A DNA stretch of 64,000 nucleotides from Pseudomonas sp. (lineage in GTDB: Bacteria > Pseudomonadota > Gammaproteobacteria > Pseudomonadales > Pseudomonadaceae): assembly GCA_030656145.1 (NCBI GenBank), contig JAUSOF010000016.1:23568-87567 (forward strand). Direction: 5' to 3'. Position 1 is the stretch's first letter; each line of letters opens with the position of its first letter. The notes beneath the pieces are model-generated. The model saw only the letters and a program-made list of their open reading frames with translations, was not told the DNA's origin and did not search any database. This document shows positions 1 through 9,955 of the stretch, piece after piece. The translations under genes were made by a program, and so were the position numbers.

Positions 1-618
1 GCTGTCACGCAGCAGACGCAAGGTGCTCAGCGAGGCCTGGGTACGCCGGTCGAACAGCGTCGGCACGATGCTGTAGGGCAAGGCCTGCTTGCGCGACCGG
101 TTGATCATCGCCAGGGTACTGACCATGCGCTCCAGCCCCTTGACCGCGAGAAACTCGGTCTGCACCGGAATTACCAACTGCTGACTGGCCGCTAACGCAT
201 TGACCATCAGCACGCCCAGCAGCGGCGGACTGTCGATCACCGCATGGTCATAGCTCTGCCACAACTGCGCCAGACTCTTGGCAATGACCAGGCCCAAGCC
301 ACTTTGCCCAGGTGATTGACGCTCAAGGGTGGCCAATGCGGTACTCGATGGCAACAGGGCGATGCGCTCGTGACTGGTGGACAGCAGCAGCTGCTCTGGC
401 AGCCCCTGAGGCACCACGCCCTGATGCAGAAACAGGTCGAAACAGCTGTGCTCCAGCGCATCTGGATCGTGGCCAAAATAACTGGTCATCGACCCATGGG
501 GATCAAGATCGACCACCACCACGCGCTTGCCGGCATCGGCCAGCAAACCGGCCAAGGCGATGGCAGTGGTGGTCTTGCCAACACCGCCCTTTTGATTGGC
601 TACTGCCCAGACTCTCAT
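1..618 (-). CDS. parC: ParA/MinD-family ATPase of the chemotaxis cluster (ParC-like), 3' end outside window
   Basis: The first 206 codons of a ParA-type ATPase are present; the C-terminus lies left of the window. The deviant Walker A motif KGGVGKTT is at residues 10-17, followed by a DLDPHGS motif near residue 39 and the Walker B region IDSPPLLG. In Vibrio and Pseudomonas a ParA homologue encoded between motD/cheB and the cheW-type genes positions polar chemotaxis arrays with a CheW-like partner (ParP). Gene order here (cheB-motC-motD-this gene) matches that arrangement, so the same role is inferred. The start ATG at 618 lies 52 bp after the motD stop, in the same orientation. A generic plasmid-type ParA is less likely given the context. 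Confidence 0.85.
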   Translation of the reverse strand, partial: MRVWAVANQKGGVGKTTTAIALAGLLADAGKRVVVVDLDPHGSMTSYFGHDPDALEHSCFDLFLHQGVVPQGLPEQLLLSTSHERIALLPSSTALATLERQSPGQSGLGLVIAKSLAQLWQSYDHAVIDSPPLLGVLMVNALAASQQLVIPVQTEFLAVKGLERMVSTLAMINRSRKQALPYSIVPTLFDRRTQASLSTLRLLRDS

Positions 619-669
619 CTTGTTTGTCCTCCCGGCATGATTCAGACCCTACCGAGAACAGGCGTCGCC

Positions 670-1542
670 CTAAGGGGCAAACGACGGAGGATTGACGGCA
701 CCCGCTGGCGGGGCCTGTGCTGCAGGCGTTGCTGCAGGTTGCGTGCCAGCCCGCTGCAAGGCGCTATCAGGGCGTGCATTGGCACTGCCCACGCCGCTCA
801 CGCTGCGCCGCACATCCAGATTGCGCGAGACCACCAGCACCACACGCCGATTACGCGCCCGGCCATCGGCCGTCGCGTTGTCCGCCACCGGTTGAAACTC
901 ACCATAACCTACCGACGCCAGCCGCCCGGGGTTGACCCCATCCATTGCAAGCATACGCACGATGCTTGCTGCCCGGGCAGTAGACAATTCCCAGTTAGTT
1001 GGATACTGCGCCGTTCTAATCGGTAGGTTGTCGGTAAAACCCTCGACATGCACCGGGTTCTCATAGGGCGCCAGAATTTTGGCAATCTTCTCGATAAGGT
1101 CAAATGCAGTATCGTTCGGCAGGGCATCGCCACTGGGGAACAACAGGCTGGAACTGAGCTCGATCTCGATCCACAACTCATTGCCACTCACCTTCAGTTG
1201 CTTGGCGTCAATCAACCCGGCGAAGGCCTGGCGCATGCTATCGGCAATGTCCTGCAAAGAGTCCGCGGGCTGACTGGCCTGCCCATCCTCATCGACCGGC
1301 GCGAGATCCGGCTCGGTGGTTCGTGGGCGCAGGTCACCCACGGGTATAGGCTTGATCGCCCGATCCGGCTGGTTGAACACCCCGGTCAGGCTATCCGAAA
1401 GAATCTTGTATTTGCCCTCGTTGACCGAGGACATCGAGTACATCACCACGAAAAAAGCAAACAGCAGGGTAATAAAGTCCGCGTAGGAGACCAGCCAACG
1501 CTCATGGTTTTCGTGCTCCTCGTGGCGCCTGCGACGAGCCAT
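670..1542 (-). CDS. motD: Flagellar motor stator protein MotD (MotB family)
   Basis: This is a 290-residue inner-membrane stator subunit. It has a basic N-terminus (MARRRRHEEHE), one transmembrane segment at about 17-38 with the expected proton-binding Asp at position 22 (SYADFITLLF), and a periplasmic OmpA-like peptidoglycan-binding domain in the C-terminal half (VEGFTDNLP, NWELSTARA, RARNRRVVL). MotB-type subunits pair with a MotA-type subunit to form the ion channel that drives rotation. The start is placed at 1542, two bases after the motC stop; an in-frame extension upstream overlaps motC and has no family support. Pseudomonads usually carry a second pair, MotAB, elsewhere; it is not in this window. 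Confidence 0.95.
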   Translation of the reverse strand: MARRRRHEEHENHERWLVSYADFITLLFAFFVVMYSMSSVNEGKYKILSDSLTGVFNQPDRAIKPIPVGDLRPRTTEPDLAPVDEDGQASQPADSLQDIADSMRQAFAGLIDAKQLKVSGNELWIEIELSSSLLFPSGDALPNDTAFDLIEKIAKILAPYENPVHVEGFTDNLPIRTAQYPTNWELSTARAASIVRMLAMDGVNPGRLASVGYGEFQPVADNATADGRARNRRVVLVVSRNLDVRRSVSGVGSANARPDSALQRAGTQPAATPAAQAPPAGAVNPPSFAP

Positions 1543-1544
1543 GA

Positions 1545-2285
1545 CTACTCCATGAAGCCTTGCAGCTTCAACTCGATGGAGCGTGGGTTTTCGCCCTCGG
1601 CGATCGACAGAATGCCCTCCAGCAACATCTCGCGGTAGCATGACTGACGCAGGGCGACGGCTTTGAGCTTGTTGCCAATCGGCAGCAACAACAGGTTGGC
1701 AATTCCCACGCCGTAGATGGTTGCGACAAAGGCCACAGCAATGCCGCTGCCGAGCTTGCTCGGGTCAGCCAGATTACCCATCACGTGGATCAAGCCCATC
1801 ACCGCACCAATGATGCCGATGGTCGGTGCGTAACCGCCCATGCTTTCGTACACCTTGGCCGCCTGGATATCGCGTCCTTCCTGGGTATACAGGTCGACCT
1901 CAAGGATGCTGCGGATAGCTTCGGGTTCGGCGCCATCGACCAGCAACTGCAGGCCTTTACGCGCGTAGGGATCAAGCTCGGCATCGGCCACGGCCTCAAG
2001 ACCGAGCAGGCCTTCCTTGCGTGCAGTCATGCTCCAGCCGACGACATGCTCGATGCCTGCGGCCAGATCGATACGTGGCGGGAAGAATATCCAGCGCAGA
2101 ATTACCAGGGAGCGCTTAAATACACTCACGGGGGCTTGCAGAAAAGCAGCCCCCAAGGTGCCGCCAATCACAATCAACGCCGCCGGGCCGTTGAGCAGAG
2201 CCGCCACGTGCCCGCCCTCCAGATAGTTGCCACCCAGAATGGCGACGAACGCCAGGATGACTCCGATCAGGCTCAGCACATCCAT
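1545..2285 (-). CDS. motC: Flagellar motor stator protein MotC (MotA family)
   Basis: This 246-residue polytopic membrane protein has four hydrophobic segments. The two near the C-terminus carry the MotA/TolQ/ExbB signature (APTIGIIGAVMGLIHVM and GIAVAFVATIYGVGIANL), whose prolines and glycines line the ion path. It forms the outer part of the stator with MotD, encoded two bases downstream. Its ATG overlaps the last base of the cheB stop codon, so translation is probably coupled along cheB-motC-motD. Confidence 0.95.
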   Translation of the reverse strand: MDVLSLIGVILAFVAILGGNYLEGGHVAALLNGPAALIVIGGTLGAAFLQAPVSVFKRSLVILRWIFFPPRIDLAAGIEHVVGWSMTARKEGLLGLEAVADAELDPYARKGLQLLVDGAEPEAIRSILEVDLYTQEGRDIQAAKVYESMGGYAPTIGIIGAVMGLIHVMGNLADPSKLGSGIAVAFVATIYGVGIANLLLLPIGNKLKAVALRQSCYREMLLEGILSIAEGENPRSIELKLQGFME

Positions 2286-3409
2286 TACACACAGGCCTCG
2301 ACCAGATGCCGCCCGATGTCGTCGAGACTATAGGTGGCATCCGCCAGATTGGCCTTGACCACCGCCATCGGCATGCCATAGATCACGCAACTGGCCTCAT
2401 CCTGCGCCCACACCTGACTGCCCTCCTGCTTGAGCAGGCGCGCGCCCTCGCGACCATCGGCCCCCATCCCGGTCAGTACCACTGCCAGAACCTTGTCGCG
2501 AAAGGACTTGGCTGCCGAGCCAAACGTAATGTCGACACAGGGTTTGTAGTTCAAACGCTCGTCACCCGGCAGAATCCTCACCGCACCACGACTGTCGATC
2601 ATCATCTGCTTGCCGCCAGGGGCCAGCAGCGCCAACCCCGGACGCAGCAGATCACCATCCTCAGCTTCCTTGACGTTGATCTGGCACAGTTTGTCCAACC
2701 GCTCGGCAAATGCCTTGGTGAATGCCGCGGGCATGTGCTGGATCAGTACCAGAGGTGCCGGGAAGTTGGCCGGCAACTGGGTCAATACGCGCTGCAGCGC
2801 CACAGGGCCGCCGGTGGAGGTGCCAATAGCCACCAGTTTGTAGGATTTACGCTTGGGTGCACTGACGCGCGCAGTAACCGACGCAGGAGCGGGCGCTGGC
2901 ACTGGCACTGGCACGGCCGTACTTACGCTAGGGCGGGCATAATTACTGGGCGCTGTCGGCTTTCCCGGCGTGCTGATACTCGGTGCGGGCGCGGAGCTCA
3001 AACTGCGGCGGTTACTGCGCGCGACTGTGTGAATTCTTTCGCAGAGCAGTTGCTTGACCTTCTCCGGATTGCGCGAGATATCCTCGAAATTCTTCGGCAG
3101 AAAATCTGCTGCGCCGGCATCCAGCGCATCGAGGGTGACACGGGCGCCTTCGTGGGTCAGCGAAGAGAACATAAGTACTGCCGTCGGGCAGCGCTGCATG
3201 ATGTTTTTTACTGCAGTGATGCCGTCCATCATCGGCATCTCGTAGTCCATGGTGATCACATCGGGCTTGAGCGCCAGCGCTTGATCGATGGCTTCGCGGC
3301 CATTGGTCGCTGTCCCTACCACCTGAATATTCGGATCACTCGAAAGAATCTCCGAAACGCGCCGGCGAAAAAAGCCGGAGTCGTCCACCACCAACACCTT
3401 GACCACCAT
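2285..3409 (-). CDS. cheB: Chemotaxis protein-glutamate methylesterase CheB
   Basis: This is a 374-residue response regulator-methylesterase. The receiver domain covers about 1-125, with acidic residues D9/D10, phospho-acceptor D55 (TMDYEMP) and K106. A Pro/Ala-rich linker (about 140-185, many PVP/PAP) joins it to the esterase domain, which shows the catalytic Ser198 in GTSTGG, His225 in IQHMP and an Asp in GMGADGREG. CheB demethylates chemoreceptors to give adaptation, opposing CheR, whose gene is 50 kb away in the same cluster. CheA phosphorylates it. It lies 43 bp downstream of cheA. Confidence 0.96.
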   Translation of the reverse strand: MVVKVLVVDDSGFFRRRVSEILSSDPNIQVVGTATNGREAIDQALALKPDVITMDYEMPMMDGITAVKNIMQRCPTAVLMFSSLTHEGARVTLDALDAGAADFLPKNFEDISRNPEKVKQLLCERIHTVARSNRRSLSSAPAPSISTPGKPTAPSNYARPSVSTAVPVPVPAPAPASVTARVSAPKRKSYKLVAIGTSTGGPVALQRVLTQLPANFPAPLVLIQHMPAAFTKAFAERLDKLCQINVKEAEDGDLLRPGLALLAPGGKQMMIDSRGAVRILPGDERLNYKPCVDITFGSAAKSFRDKVLAVVLTGMGADGREGARLLKQEGSQVWAQDEASCVIYGMPMAVVKANLADATYSLDDIGRHLVEACV

Positions 3410-3452
3410 AAAAACTCCTAAACGGCGCGGCCTGAGCCGGCGCCGCGAACAA

Positions 3453-5612
3453 TCAGATGCGCCGTGCGTAGCGCTTGAGCATGCTCGGCACGTCGAGAAT
3501 CAAGGCGATACGCCCATCACCAGTAATGGTCGCACCGGACATACCCGGGGTGCCCTGGAGCATTTTGCCCAACGGCTTGATCACCACTTCCTCCTGACCG
3601 ACCAGTTGATCAACGACGAAACCAATGCGCTGGTTACCGACGGTAAGGATCACCACATGGCCCTCGCCCTGCTCCTCATGAGCCGCGCTGCGGACTAACC
3701 AGCGCTTGAGGTAGAACAGCGGCAAGGCCTTATCACGCACGATCACCACTTCCTGGCCATCGACCACGTTGGTACGCGACAGGTCGAGGTGGAATATCTC
3801 GTTGACGTTGACCAGCGGGAAAGCAAATGCCTGGTTACCCAGCATCACCATCAGCGTCGGCATGATCGCCAGGGTCAGCGGCACCTTGATGATGATTTTC
3901 GACCCCTGGCCCTTGACCGAGAACACGTTGACCGTGCCGTTGAGCTGGGAAATCTTGGTCTTCACCACGTCCATGCCGACCCCGCGACCGGACACATCAG
4001 AGATCTCGGTCTTGGTCGAGAAACCTGGGGCGAAGATCAGGTTGTAGCACTCGAACTCGTTGAGTCGATCGGCTGCGTCCTTGTCCAGCAGCCCCTTCTC
4101 TACGGCCTTGGCACGCAGCACATCGGCGTCCATGCCTTTGCCATCATCGGAGATCGACAACAGGATGTGATCACCTTCCTGCTCGGCCGACAACACCACC
4201 TTGCCGCCACGCGACTTACCAGAAGCTTCGCGTTCTTCAGGGGTTTCGATGCCATGGTCGACGGCATTACGCACCAAGTGCACCAGCGGATCGGCCAGGG
4301 CCTCGACCAGGTTCTTGTCCAGATCGGTTTCTTCGCCGACCAGTTCAAGGTTGATCTCTTTCTTCAGGCTGCGGGCCAAGTCCCGAACCAGGCGTGGAAA
4401 GCGGCCGAAGACTTTCTTGATCGGCTGCATGCGCGTCTTCATTACCGCTGTTTGCAGATCAGCGGTCACCACGTCGAGGTTGGACACGGCTTTAGCCATG
4501 GCCTCATCGCCGCTGTTGGAGCCCAGCCGAACCAGACGGTTACGCACCAGCACCAACTCGCCGACCATGTTCATGATTTCGTCCAGGCGCGCAGTGTCTA
4601 CCCGCACCGTGGTTTCTGCCTCACTCGGCGCTTGTGCCTTATCGGGGACGGCAGCAACCGGTGCTTTGGGTGCAACGCTCTTGGCCTCGGGTTGTTTAGC
4701 CGGCGCAACAGGTGCAGCCGCGACCGCTACGGGCGGCTTGACGACCGCGGCAGGCTCAACAAACTTGCCTTTGCCATGCAACTGATCAAGCAATGCCTCG
4801 AACTCATCGTCGCTAATATCATTGCCTGCCGCTGGTGCGGCGGGTGCGGCCACCGGGGCCTGCACAACAGCAACGGGAGGCTCTGCGGGTGCGGCGAACT
4901 GGCCCTTGCCATGCAACTGATCAAGCAGCGCTTCGAATTCATCGTCACTGATCTCGTCGCCAGCGGCAGCTACAACGGGCGCGGCGACCGGTGCCGATAC
5001 CACAGCCGCGGCAGGCGCAGCGAACTGCCCCTTGCCATGCAACTCATCAAGCAGCGATTCGAACTCGTCATCACTGATCTCGTCACCGCCCACGCTTTTA
5101 CTCACAGCCTGGACAGCGGGCTCGGCCATGGCGTCGAGCAACTGCTCGAACTCGTTGTCGATAATGTCGACCACGACCTCAGCAACAACTTCGGCGATAG
5201 GCTGCTCGACCGCAACAGCCGCCGCCGGTTCGGCAAAGCGCGTCAGCGCCGCTAGCAGTTCGCGAGTAGCGGGCGTCGGGGGGACGCGCTCACGCACTTC
5301 GGTGAACATGCCGTTGACCGCATCGAGCGCTTCCAACACTACATCCATTAACTCGGAGTCGACGCGCCGCTCACCCTTGCGCAGGATGTCGAAGACGTTT
5401 TCTGCGATATGACAGCATTCCACCAGCTCATTGAGCTGGAGAAAACCGGCGCCACCTTTGACGGTATGAAAACCGCGAAAAATAGCGTTCAGCAGATTCA
5501 TGTCATCCGGGCGGCTCTCAAGTTCCACCAACTGCTCGGACAATAATTCAAGAATCTCGCCGGCCTCAACCAGGAAGTCCTGGAGGATTTCTTCATCGGC
5601 GCCGAAGCTCAT
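3453..5612 (-). CDS. cheA: Chemotaxis histidine kinase CheA
   Basis: The product is a 719-residue soluble kinase of the receptor array. The Hpt domain is N-terminal with phosphorylatable His49 ([12 protein letters not shown]). A long acidic/Ala-Pro linker (about 135-340) follows, then dimerisation, HATPase (N box [26 protein letters not shown]) and a C-terminal CheW-like regulatory domain. The linker carries three near-identical DDEFE(A/S)LLD-LHGKG motifs and one weaker copy ([11 protein letters not shown]), and I do not recognise a folded P2 domain. The start chosen is ATG 5612; the longer reading frame to 5792 overlaps cheZ and does not look like CheA. It lies 10 bp after cheZ. Confidence 0.96.
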   Translation of the reverse strand: MSFGADEEILQDFLVEAGEILELLSEQLVELESRPDDMNLLNAIFRGFHTVKGGAGFLQLNELVECCHIAENVFDILRKGERRVDSELMDVVLEALDAVNGMFTEVRERVPPTPATRELLAALTRFAEPAAAVAVEQPIAEVVAEVVVDIIDNEFEQLLDAMAEPAVQAVSKSVGGDEISDDEFESLLDELHGKGQFAAPAAAVVSAPVAAPVVAAAGDEISDDEFEALLDQLHGKGQFAAPAEPPVAVVQAPVAAPAAPAAGNDISDDEFEALLDQLHGKGKFVEPAAVVKPPVAVAAAPVAPAKQPEAKSVAPKAPVAAVPDKAQAPSEAETTVRVDTARLDEIMNMVGELVLVRNRLVRLGSNSGDEAMAKAVSNLDVVTADLQTAVMKTRMQPIKKVFGRFPRLVRDLARSLKKEINLELVGEETDLDKNLVEALADPLVHLVRNAVDHGIETPEEREASGKSRGGKVVLSAEQEGDHILLSISDDGKGMDADVLRAKAVEKGLLDKDAADRLNEFECYNLIFAPGFSTKTEISDVSGRGVGMDVVKTKISQLNGTVNVFSVKGQGSKIIIKVPLTLAIMPTLMVMLGNQAFAFPLVNVNEIFHLDLSRTNVVDGQEVVIVRDKALPLFYLKRWLVRSAAHEEQGEGHVVILTVGNQRIGFVVDQLVGQEEVVIKPLGKMLQGTPGMSGATITGDGRIALILDVPSMLKRYARRI

Positions 5613-5622
5613 AGACGTGCTC

Positions 5623-6411
5623 CTAAAATCCCAGGCTGGAAAGCAGATCGTCGACATCATCCTGATTGGATGCGACGTCTTCACGCTTATCGGCATGAAT
5701 CTGCGGACCTTCACCGTGGGAAGGCTCTTTTTGTTGTTTTTGTTCCTCACGCAACACGGCGTGGTCATGCTCGATGCCGGCAAAACGGTCAACCTGGCTG
5801 GCCATCAGCACCAGCTTGAGCAGGTTGCTTTCAACTTCGGTGACCAATTGCGTCACCCGCTTGATCACCTGGCCAGTCAAATCCTGGTAATCCTGAGCGA
5901 GCAGAATATCGTTGAGGTGAGCAGACACCTGGAGGCTGTCGCGCTCACTGCTGGCCAGGAATAGCTCAATACGCTTGGCCAGGTCACGGAAACCCTCCGC
6001 GTCCATTTCCCGGCGCATGAAGCGCCCCCAATCGCCACTCAGACTATGCGCCTCAGTTGCAATACCGCTGCTCAGCGGGGAACTCAGCTCAACCAGGTCC
6101 ATGGTGCGATTGGCCGCGTTCTCGGTCATCGTCACCACATAGTTCAGCCGTTCGGTCGCGTCGGTAATTTGCGACACTTCCTTGGCGTGGGGTACCCGGG
6201 GGTCGAGCTGGAAATTGACGATGGCGTTATGCAGCTCGCGCGTCAGCTTACCAACTTCGTGATACAGACCACGGTCGCGAACCTTGTTGATATCGTTGAT
6301 CAGTTGCACCGCTTCGCCAAAATTGCCCTGTTCCAGGCTATCTACCAATTGGCGAGCGTGTATTTTCAGGGTCGACTTGAAGTCACCCTGAGCGGAATCA
6401 TCGTTTTGCAT
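5623..6411 (-). CDS. cheZ: CheY-P phosphatase CheZ
   Basis: This 262-residue, mainly helical protein removes phosphate from CheY-P to end the motor signal. The conserved catalytic helix reads DILLAQDYQDLTGQVIKRV near residues 170-190, including the Asp-Gln pair with the Gln that positions the attacking water. The extreme C-terminus (DDVDDLLSSLGF) is the CheY-binding peptide, separated by a charged flexible region. Start ATG 6411 gives MQNDDSAQG; cheY ends 19 bp upstream. cheY-cheZ-cheA-cheB are probably co-transcribed. Confidence 0.96.
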   Translation of the reverse strand: MQNDDSAQGDFKSTLKIHARQLVDSLEQGNFGEAVQLINDINKVRDRGLYHEVGKLTRELHNAIVNFQLDPRVPHAKEVSQITDATERLNYVVTMTENAANRTMDLVELSSPLSSGIATEAHSLSGDWGRFMRREMDAEGFRDLAKRIELFLASSERDSLQVSAHLNDILLAQDYQDLTGQVIKRVTQLVTEVESNLLKLVLMASQVDRFAGIEHDHAVLREEQKQQKEPSHGEGPQIHADKREDVASNQDDVDDLLSSLGF

Positions 6412-6430
6412 AGTGCCCTCGCGGCAGACA

Positions 6431-6805
6431 TCAGCCGTTGACCCGCTCAAAGATTTTTTCAATCTTTTCCTTCAGCACCTGGGCTGTGAATGGCTTAACC
6501 ACATAGCCATTCACCCCGGCTTGTGCAGCCTCGATGATCTGATCGCGCTTCGCTTCAGCGGTCACCATTAACACCGGCAGGTGCTTCAGGCGTTCGTCTG
6601 CGCGTACCGCACGCAACAGATCGATCCCGGTCATGCCTGGCATATTCCAGTCAGTCACCAGAAAATCGAAACTGCCGCTGTGCAGCATTGGCAATGCAGT
6701 GGTGCCGTCGTCAGCCTCTGCGGTATTGGTGAATCCCAAGTCGCGCAAAAGGTTCTTGATGATCCGGCGCATCGTTGAAAAGTCATCAACGATGAGGATT
6801 TTCAT
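6431..6805 (-). CDS. cheY: Chemotaxis response regulator CheY
   Basis: This single receiver domain of 124 residues has the acidic pocket D7/D8, phospho-acceptor D52 (VTDWNMPG), a Thr in MVTAEAK and the conserved Lys in YVVKPF. Phospho-CheY binds FliM at the motor switch. The start is uncertain: the family-typical ATG (MKILIVDD) is at 6805, but the only good Shine-Dalgarno sequence (GGAGG) sits five bases before an in-frame TTG at 6817, which would add four residues (M-D-K-N). The 136-bp gap to fliA shows no sigma-28 promoter that I can find. Confidence 0.95.
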   Translation of the reverse strand: MKILIVDDFSTMRRIIKNLLRDLGFTNTAEADDGTTALPMLHSGSFDFLVTDWNMPGMTGIDLLRAVRADERLKHLPVLMVTAEAKRDQIIEAAQAGVNGYVVKPFTAQVLKEKIEKIFERVNG

Positions 6806-6947
6806 GTTTTTGTCCAAGTCGACCTCCGTACAGTCCCAAACGAACCCAGCACCTGAGCACGCTTTTAATCGTGAAACCGGCCTGACAGGTCGTTGCAAAA
6901 CCACTGAACGCGCCAGTTTTTTTGTAACGGCCTGCTGATTTAACTGC

Positions 6948-7694
6948 TTATCTTGCGCGCCATTCCACCAATCGTGCGCGCAGACGTGCGGCACACTGGC
7001 TATGTAACTGGCTGACACGCGACTCGCTAACCCCCAGAACCTCACCAATTTCCTTGAGGTTCAGTTCTTCGTCGTAATACAACGCCAGCACCAACCGCTC
7101 CCGCTCGGGCAGGTGGCTGATAGCATCAGCCAATGCCGCCTGGAAGCGCTCGTCTTCCAGCTCTCCCGAGGGTTCTGAGTGACTGGAGCTGGCATCTTCA
7201 CGCAACCCGCCATGTTCGCCGTCCTGCATCAGATCGTCGAAACTGAACAGCCGGCTGCCCAAAGTGTCGCCAAGAATGCCGTAGTAATCATCGAGACTCA
7301 ATTGGAGTTCGGCCGCAACCTCTTGATCTTTAGCATCACGACCGGTTCTGGCCTCAATTACTCGAATTGCGTCACTGACCATCCGGCTGTTGCGATGCAC
7401 CGAGCGCGGCGCCCAATCGCCTTTACGCACCTCATCAAGCATCGAGCCGCGAATGCGAATGCCGGCAAATGTTTCGAAACTTGCACCTTTACTGGAGTCG
7501 TATTTTTTCGAGGCTTCGAGCAGGCCAATCATCCCGGCCTGAATCAAGTCGTCCACCTGCACATTGGCGGGCAAGCGCGCCAACATGTGATAGGCAATCC
7601 GTTTGACCAAGGGCGCATAGCGCTCGATCAACTGGTGCTGGGCGTCCTGCGTCTGAGCTTTGCTGTACATACGGAGTCCAGAAGCTGCTGTCAT
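6948..7694 (-). CDS. fliA: RNA polymerase sigma-28 factor FliA
   Basis: This 248-residue flagellar sigma factor contains region 2 ([19 protein letters not shown], with the core-binding and -10 recognition helices), region 3 and a C-terminal helix-turn-helix region 4 ([21 protein letters not shown]). It transcribes late genes such as fliC and flgM, which carry matching promoters in this window, and is held inactive by FlgM until hook completion. The ATG at 7694 overlaps the fleN stop by four bases (ATGA), indicating translational coupling. A longer frame to 7820 only re-reads fleN sequence. Confidence 0.96.
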   Translation of the reverse strand: MTAASGLRMYSKAQTQDAQHQLIERYAPLVKRIAYHMLARLPANVQVDDLIQAGMIGLLEASKKYDSSKGASFETFAGIRIRGSMLDEVRKGDWAPRSVHRNSRMVSDAIRVIEARTGRDAKDQEVAAELQLSLDDYYGILGDTLGSRLFSFDDLMQDGEHGGLREDASSSHSEPSGELEDERFQAALADAISHLPERERLVLALYYDEELNLKEIGEVLGVSESRVSQLHSQCAARLRARLVEWRAR

Positions 7695-8521
7695 ATGGCC
7701 GTATCCGCAGTCGGCTGCTGCACCAGGCGTTCGACAAAAAACTCCAGATGGCCGCGCGGGTTGGCCGGTAACGGCCAGGCATCGACTCGTTGAGCTATTG
7801 CTTTGAACGCCAGGGAACACTTCGAACGCGGGAAAGCTTCGTAGACCGCACGCTGTTTCTGCACGGCCTTGCGTACCGATTCATCGTAAGGCACCGCGCC
7901 AACATATTGCAGCGCGACGTCGAGGAAGCGGTCGGTAACCTTGGTCAGCTTAGCAAACAGGTTGCGACCTTCCTGTGGGCTATGCGCCATGTTGGCCAGA
8001 ACCCGGAAACGGTTCATGCCATGGTCGCGATTGAGCAGCTTTATCAGTGCATAGGCGTCCGTGATCGAGGTCGGCTCGTCACACACCACTACCAGCACTT
8101 CCTGGGCTGCGCGGACGAAGCTGACCACCGAATCACCGATACCGGCAGCGGTATCGACGATCAGGACATCAAGGTTGTCACTGATGTCGCTGAAGGCCTG
8201 GATCAGGCCAGCATGCTGCATCGGCGAGAGTTGCACCATGCTTTGCGTACCGGAAGCAGCCGGCACCACACGAATACCGCCGGGGCCTTGCAGCACCACA
8301 TCGCGCAACTCGCACTCGCCACTGATTACATCGGCCAGCGTGCGTTTGGCCGTGAGGCCCAGCAACACGTCGATGTTGGCCAGCCCCAGGTCGGCGTCCA
8401 TCACCATCACCCGCCGACCAAGGTCAGCCAGCGCCAGCGCCAGATTCACCGACACATTGGTCTTGCCGACGCCACCCTTGCCGCCGGTCACCGCAATCAC
8501 CTGTACGGGATGCATACCCAT
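7691..8521 (-). CDS. fleN: Flagellar number regulator FleN (FlhG), MinD-type ATPase
   Basis: This 276-residue MinD-like ATPase has the deviant Walker A KGGVGKTN at 15-22, DADLGLANIDVLLG after it, and the Walker B-like LIVDTAAGIGDSV. In Pseudomonas FleN binds FleQ and restrains flagellar gene expression so that a single polar flagellum is built, acting with FlhF, which is encoded just upstream. The start is ATG 8521 (MGMHPVQVIAVTGG); a second ATG two codons later is possible. It is translationally coupled to fliA. Confidence 0.95.
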   Translation of the reverse strand: MGMHPVQVIAVTGGKGGVGKTNVSVNLALALADLGRRVMVMDADLGLANIDVLLGLTAKRTLADVISGECELRDVVLQGPGGIRVVPAASGTQSMVQLSPMQHAGLIQAFSDISDNLDVLIVDTAAGIGDSVVSFVRAAQEVLVVVCDEPTSITDAYALIKLLNRDHGMNRFRVLANMAHSPQEGRNLFAKLTKVTDRFLDVALQYVGAVPYDESVRKAVQKQRAVYEAFPRSKCSLAFKAIAQRVDAWPLPANPRGHLEFFVERLVQQPTADTAI

Positions 8522-8638
8522 GTTATCTATACACCTTGTCTGACTTCGACTGGAACCATGTGGCTGCTGGTAATCCGCCAAACCACTGCCGGGCGCCACG
8601 CATTGCCGCATATCGCTGAATCATTACTGCTGTGGCCA

Positions 8639-9940
8639 TTAGCCGGCGCGCCGTGCCGGATGCTGATAAAGCCCGGCAAACATCTCGGCCATTGTATCTT
8701 CGCTCGGGTCTTCCGCGCTTTGCAGTCCCACCGCACGACTCACCAGTTGATGGCTGCGCGGCACCTGCAAATCGTCCGGAATCCGTGGCCCATCTGTCAG
8801 ATAGGCTACCGGTAGACGCTGGCCAATAGCCAGACCTAAAACTTCACCCAGGCTGGTCGCCTCATCCAGCTTGGTCAGGATGCAGCCGGAAAGGCCACAG
8901 CGCTTGTAGCTATGGTAAGCCGCTTTGAGCACCTGGCTCTGGCTGGTTGCGGCCAGTACCAGATAATTCTTGGCCTTGACGCCGCGACTGGCCAGGGTTT
9001 CCAGCTGCATACGCAGGGCGGGGTCACTGGCCGGCAGGCCGGCACTGTCGATCAACACCACCCGCTTGCGTGCCAATGGGGCCAGGGCCTGGGTCAACGA
9101 CTGCCCCGGATCGACCAGGGTCACTGGCACATTGAGAATACGCCCCAGAGTCTTCAATTGTTCCTGGGCACCAATCCGATAGCTGTCCAGGCTGACCAGA
9201 GCGACATGCTGGGCGCCGTACTTGAGTACATAACGGGCGGCCAGCTTGGCCAGGGTGGTGGTTTTACCCATGCCGGCAGGGCCGACCAAGGCAATCACAC
9301 CGCCATCTTCCAGCGGCTCCTGCTTAGGCACCTGGATCGCATGTGCCAGGTGAGCGAGCAACATGCCCCAGGCCTGGCGCGGCTCGGCCACATTCGCCAC
9401 ACGCTCCAGCAATACCCGCGACAGCTCCGCAGGCAGGCCCATGCGCTGTAGGCGCCGCCAGAGGTTGGCCTGCTGTGGACGACGCGTCTGCATCTGCCCC
9501 CAGGCCATGGAACCCAACTGCCCTTCGAGCAACTCACGCAAGCCATGCAGCTCCGAGCGCATGGCCTCGATTGCACCCTGGTCACTGGCCGTCATGGGCG
9601 CCGGGGCTGCCATGCGCAGCGCGGTGTCCAGGTTATCGTGTGGTGCCGCCGGCTCTTCAGCAAACAGCTGGCGATCCTTGCTGGCATCGGCTTGAGTACG
9701 CGTAACCAGTTCAGCCTGAGCCGAGGCGATACGCGCCTGGGTCTGGCGCAACTCGGCTTCCAGCGCCGCATTGGGTTGGCGGGCAGGGGCAGCGGGAATC
9801 TGGTAGTCCAGTGCGGCAGTCAACTCAACACCACCGGCAACCCGGCGGTTACCGATGATCGAGGCGTCCGCGCCCAGCTCATCGCGAACCAGCTTCATGG
9901 CTTGGCGCATATCGGCAGCGAAAAAGCGTTTGACCTGCAT
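8639..9940 (-). CDS. flhF: Flagellar placement GTPase FlhF
   Basis: This is a 433-residue SRP-type GTPase. The N-terminal basic region is followed by a Gln/Ala-rich variable stretch (about 55-155), a helical N domain and the G domain with P-loop GPAGMGKTTT at 220-229, the DSYRIGAQEQLK element, LIDSAGLPASDP and the TKLDEATSLGE specificity motif. FlhF marks the cell pole where the flagellum is assembled. Its gene lies between flhA (15 bp upstream) and fleN, as in other polar flagellates, and probably uses the flhA promoter. Confidence 0.95.
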   Translation of the reverse strand: MQVKRFFAADMRQAMKLVRDELGADASIIGNRRVAGGVELTAALDYQIPAAPARQPNAALEAELRQTQARIASAQAELVTRTQADASKDRQLFAEEPAAPHDNLDTALRMAAPAPMTASDQGAIEAMRSELHGLRELLEGQLGSMAWGQMQTRRPQQANLWRRLQRMGLPAELSRVLLERVANVAEPRQAWGMLLAHLAHAIQVPKQEPLEDGGVIALVGPAGMGKTTTLAKLAARYVLKYGAQHVALVSLDSYRIGAQEQLKTLGRILNVPVTLVDPGQSLTQALAPLARKRVVLIDSAGLPASDPALRMQLETLASRGVKAKNYLVLAATSQSQVLKAAYHSYKRCGLSGCILTKLDEATSLGEVLGLAIGQRLPVAYLTDGPRIPDDLQVPRSHQLVSRAVGLQSAEDPSEDTMAEMFAGLYQHPARRAG

Positions 9941-9955
9941 GGCCTGTTACCTCGG

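Noticed and set aside
2306..5255. Long open frames on the opposite strand of cheB and cheA (and similar ones opposite flhA, fliI, fleQ and flgK)
   Set aside because: They are mirror frames of strongly supported genes in GC-rich DNA, with low-complexity His/Gln/Arg-rich translations and no family match.
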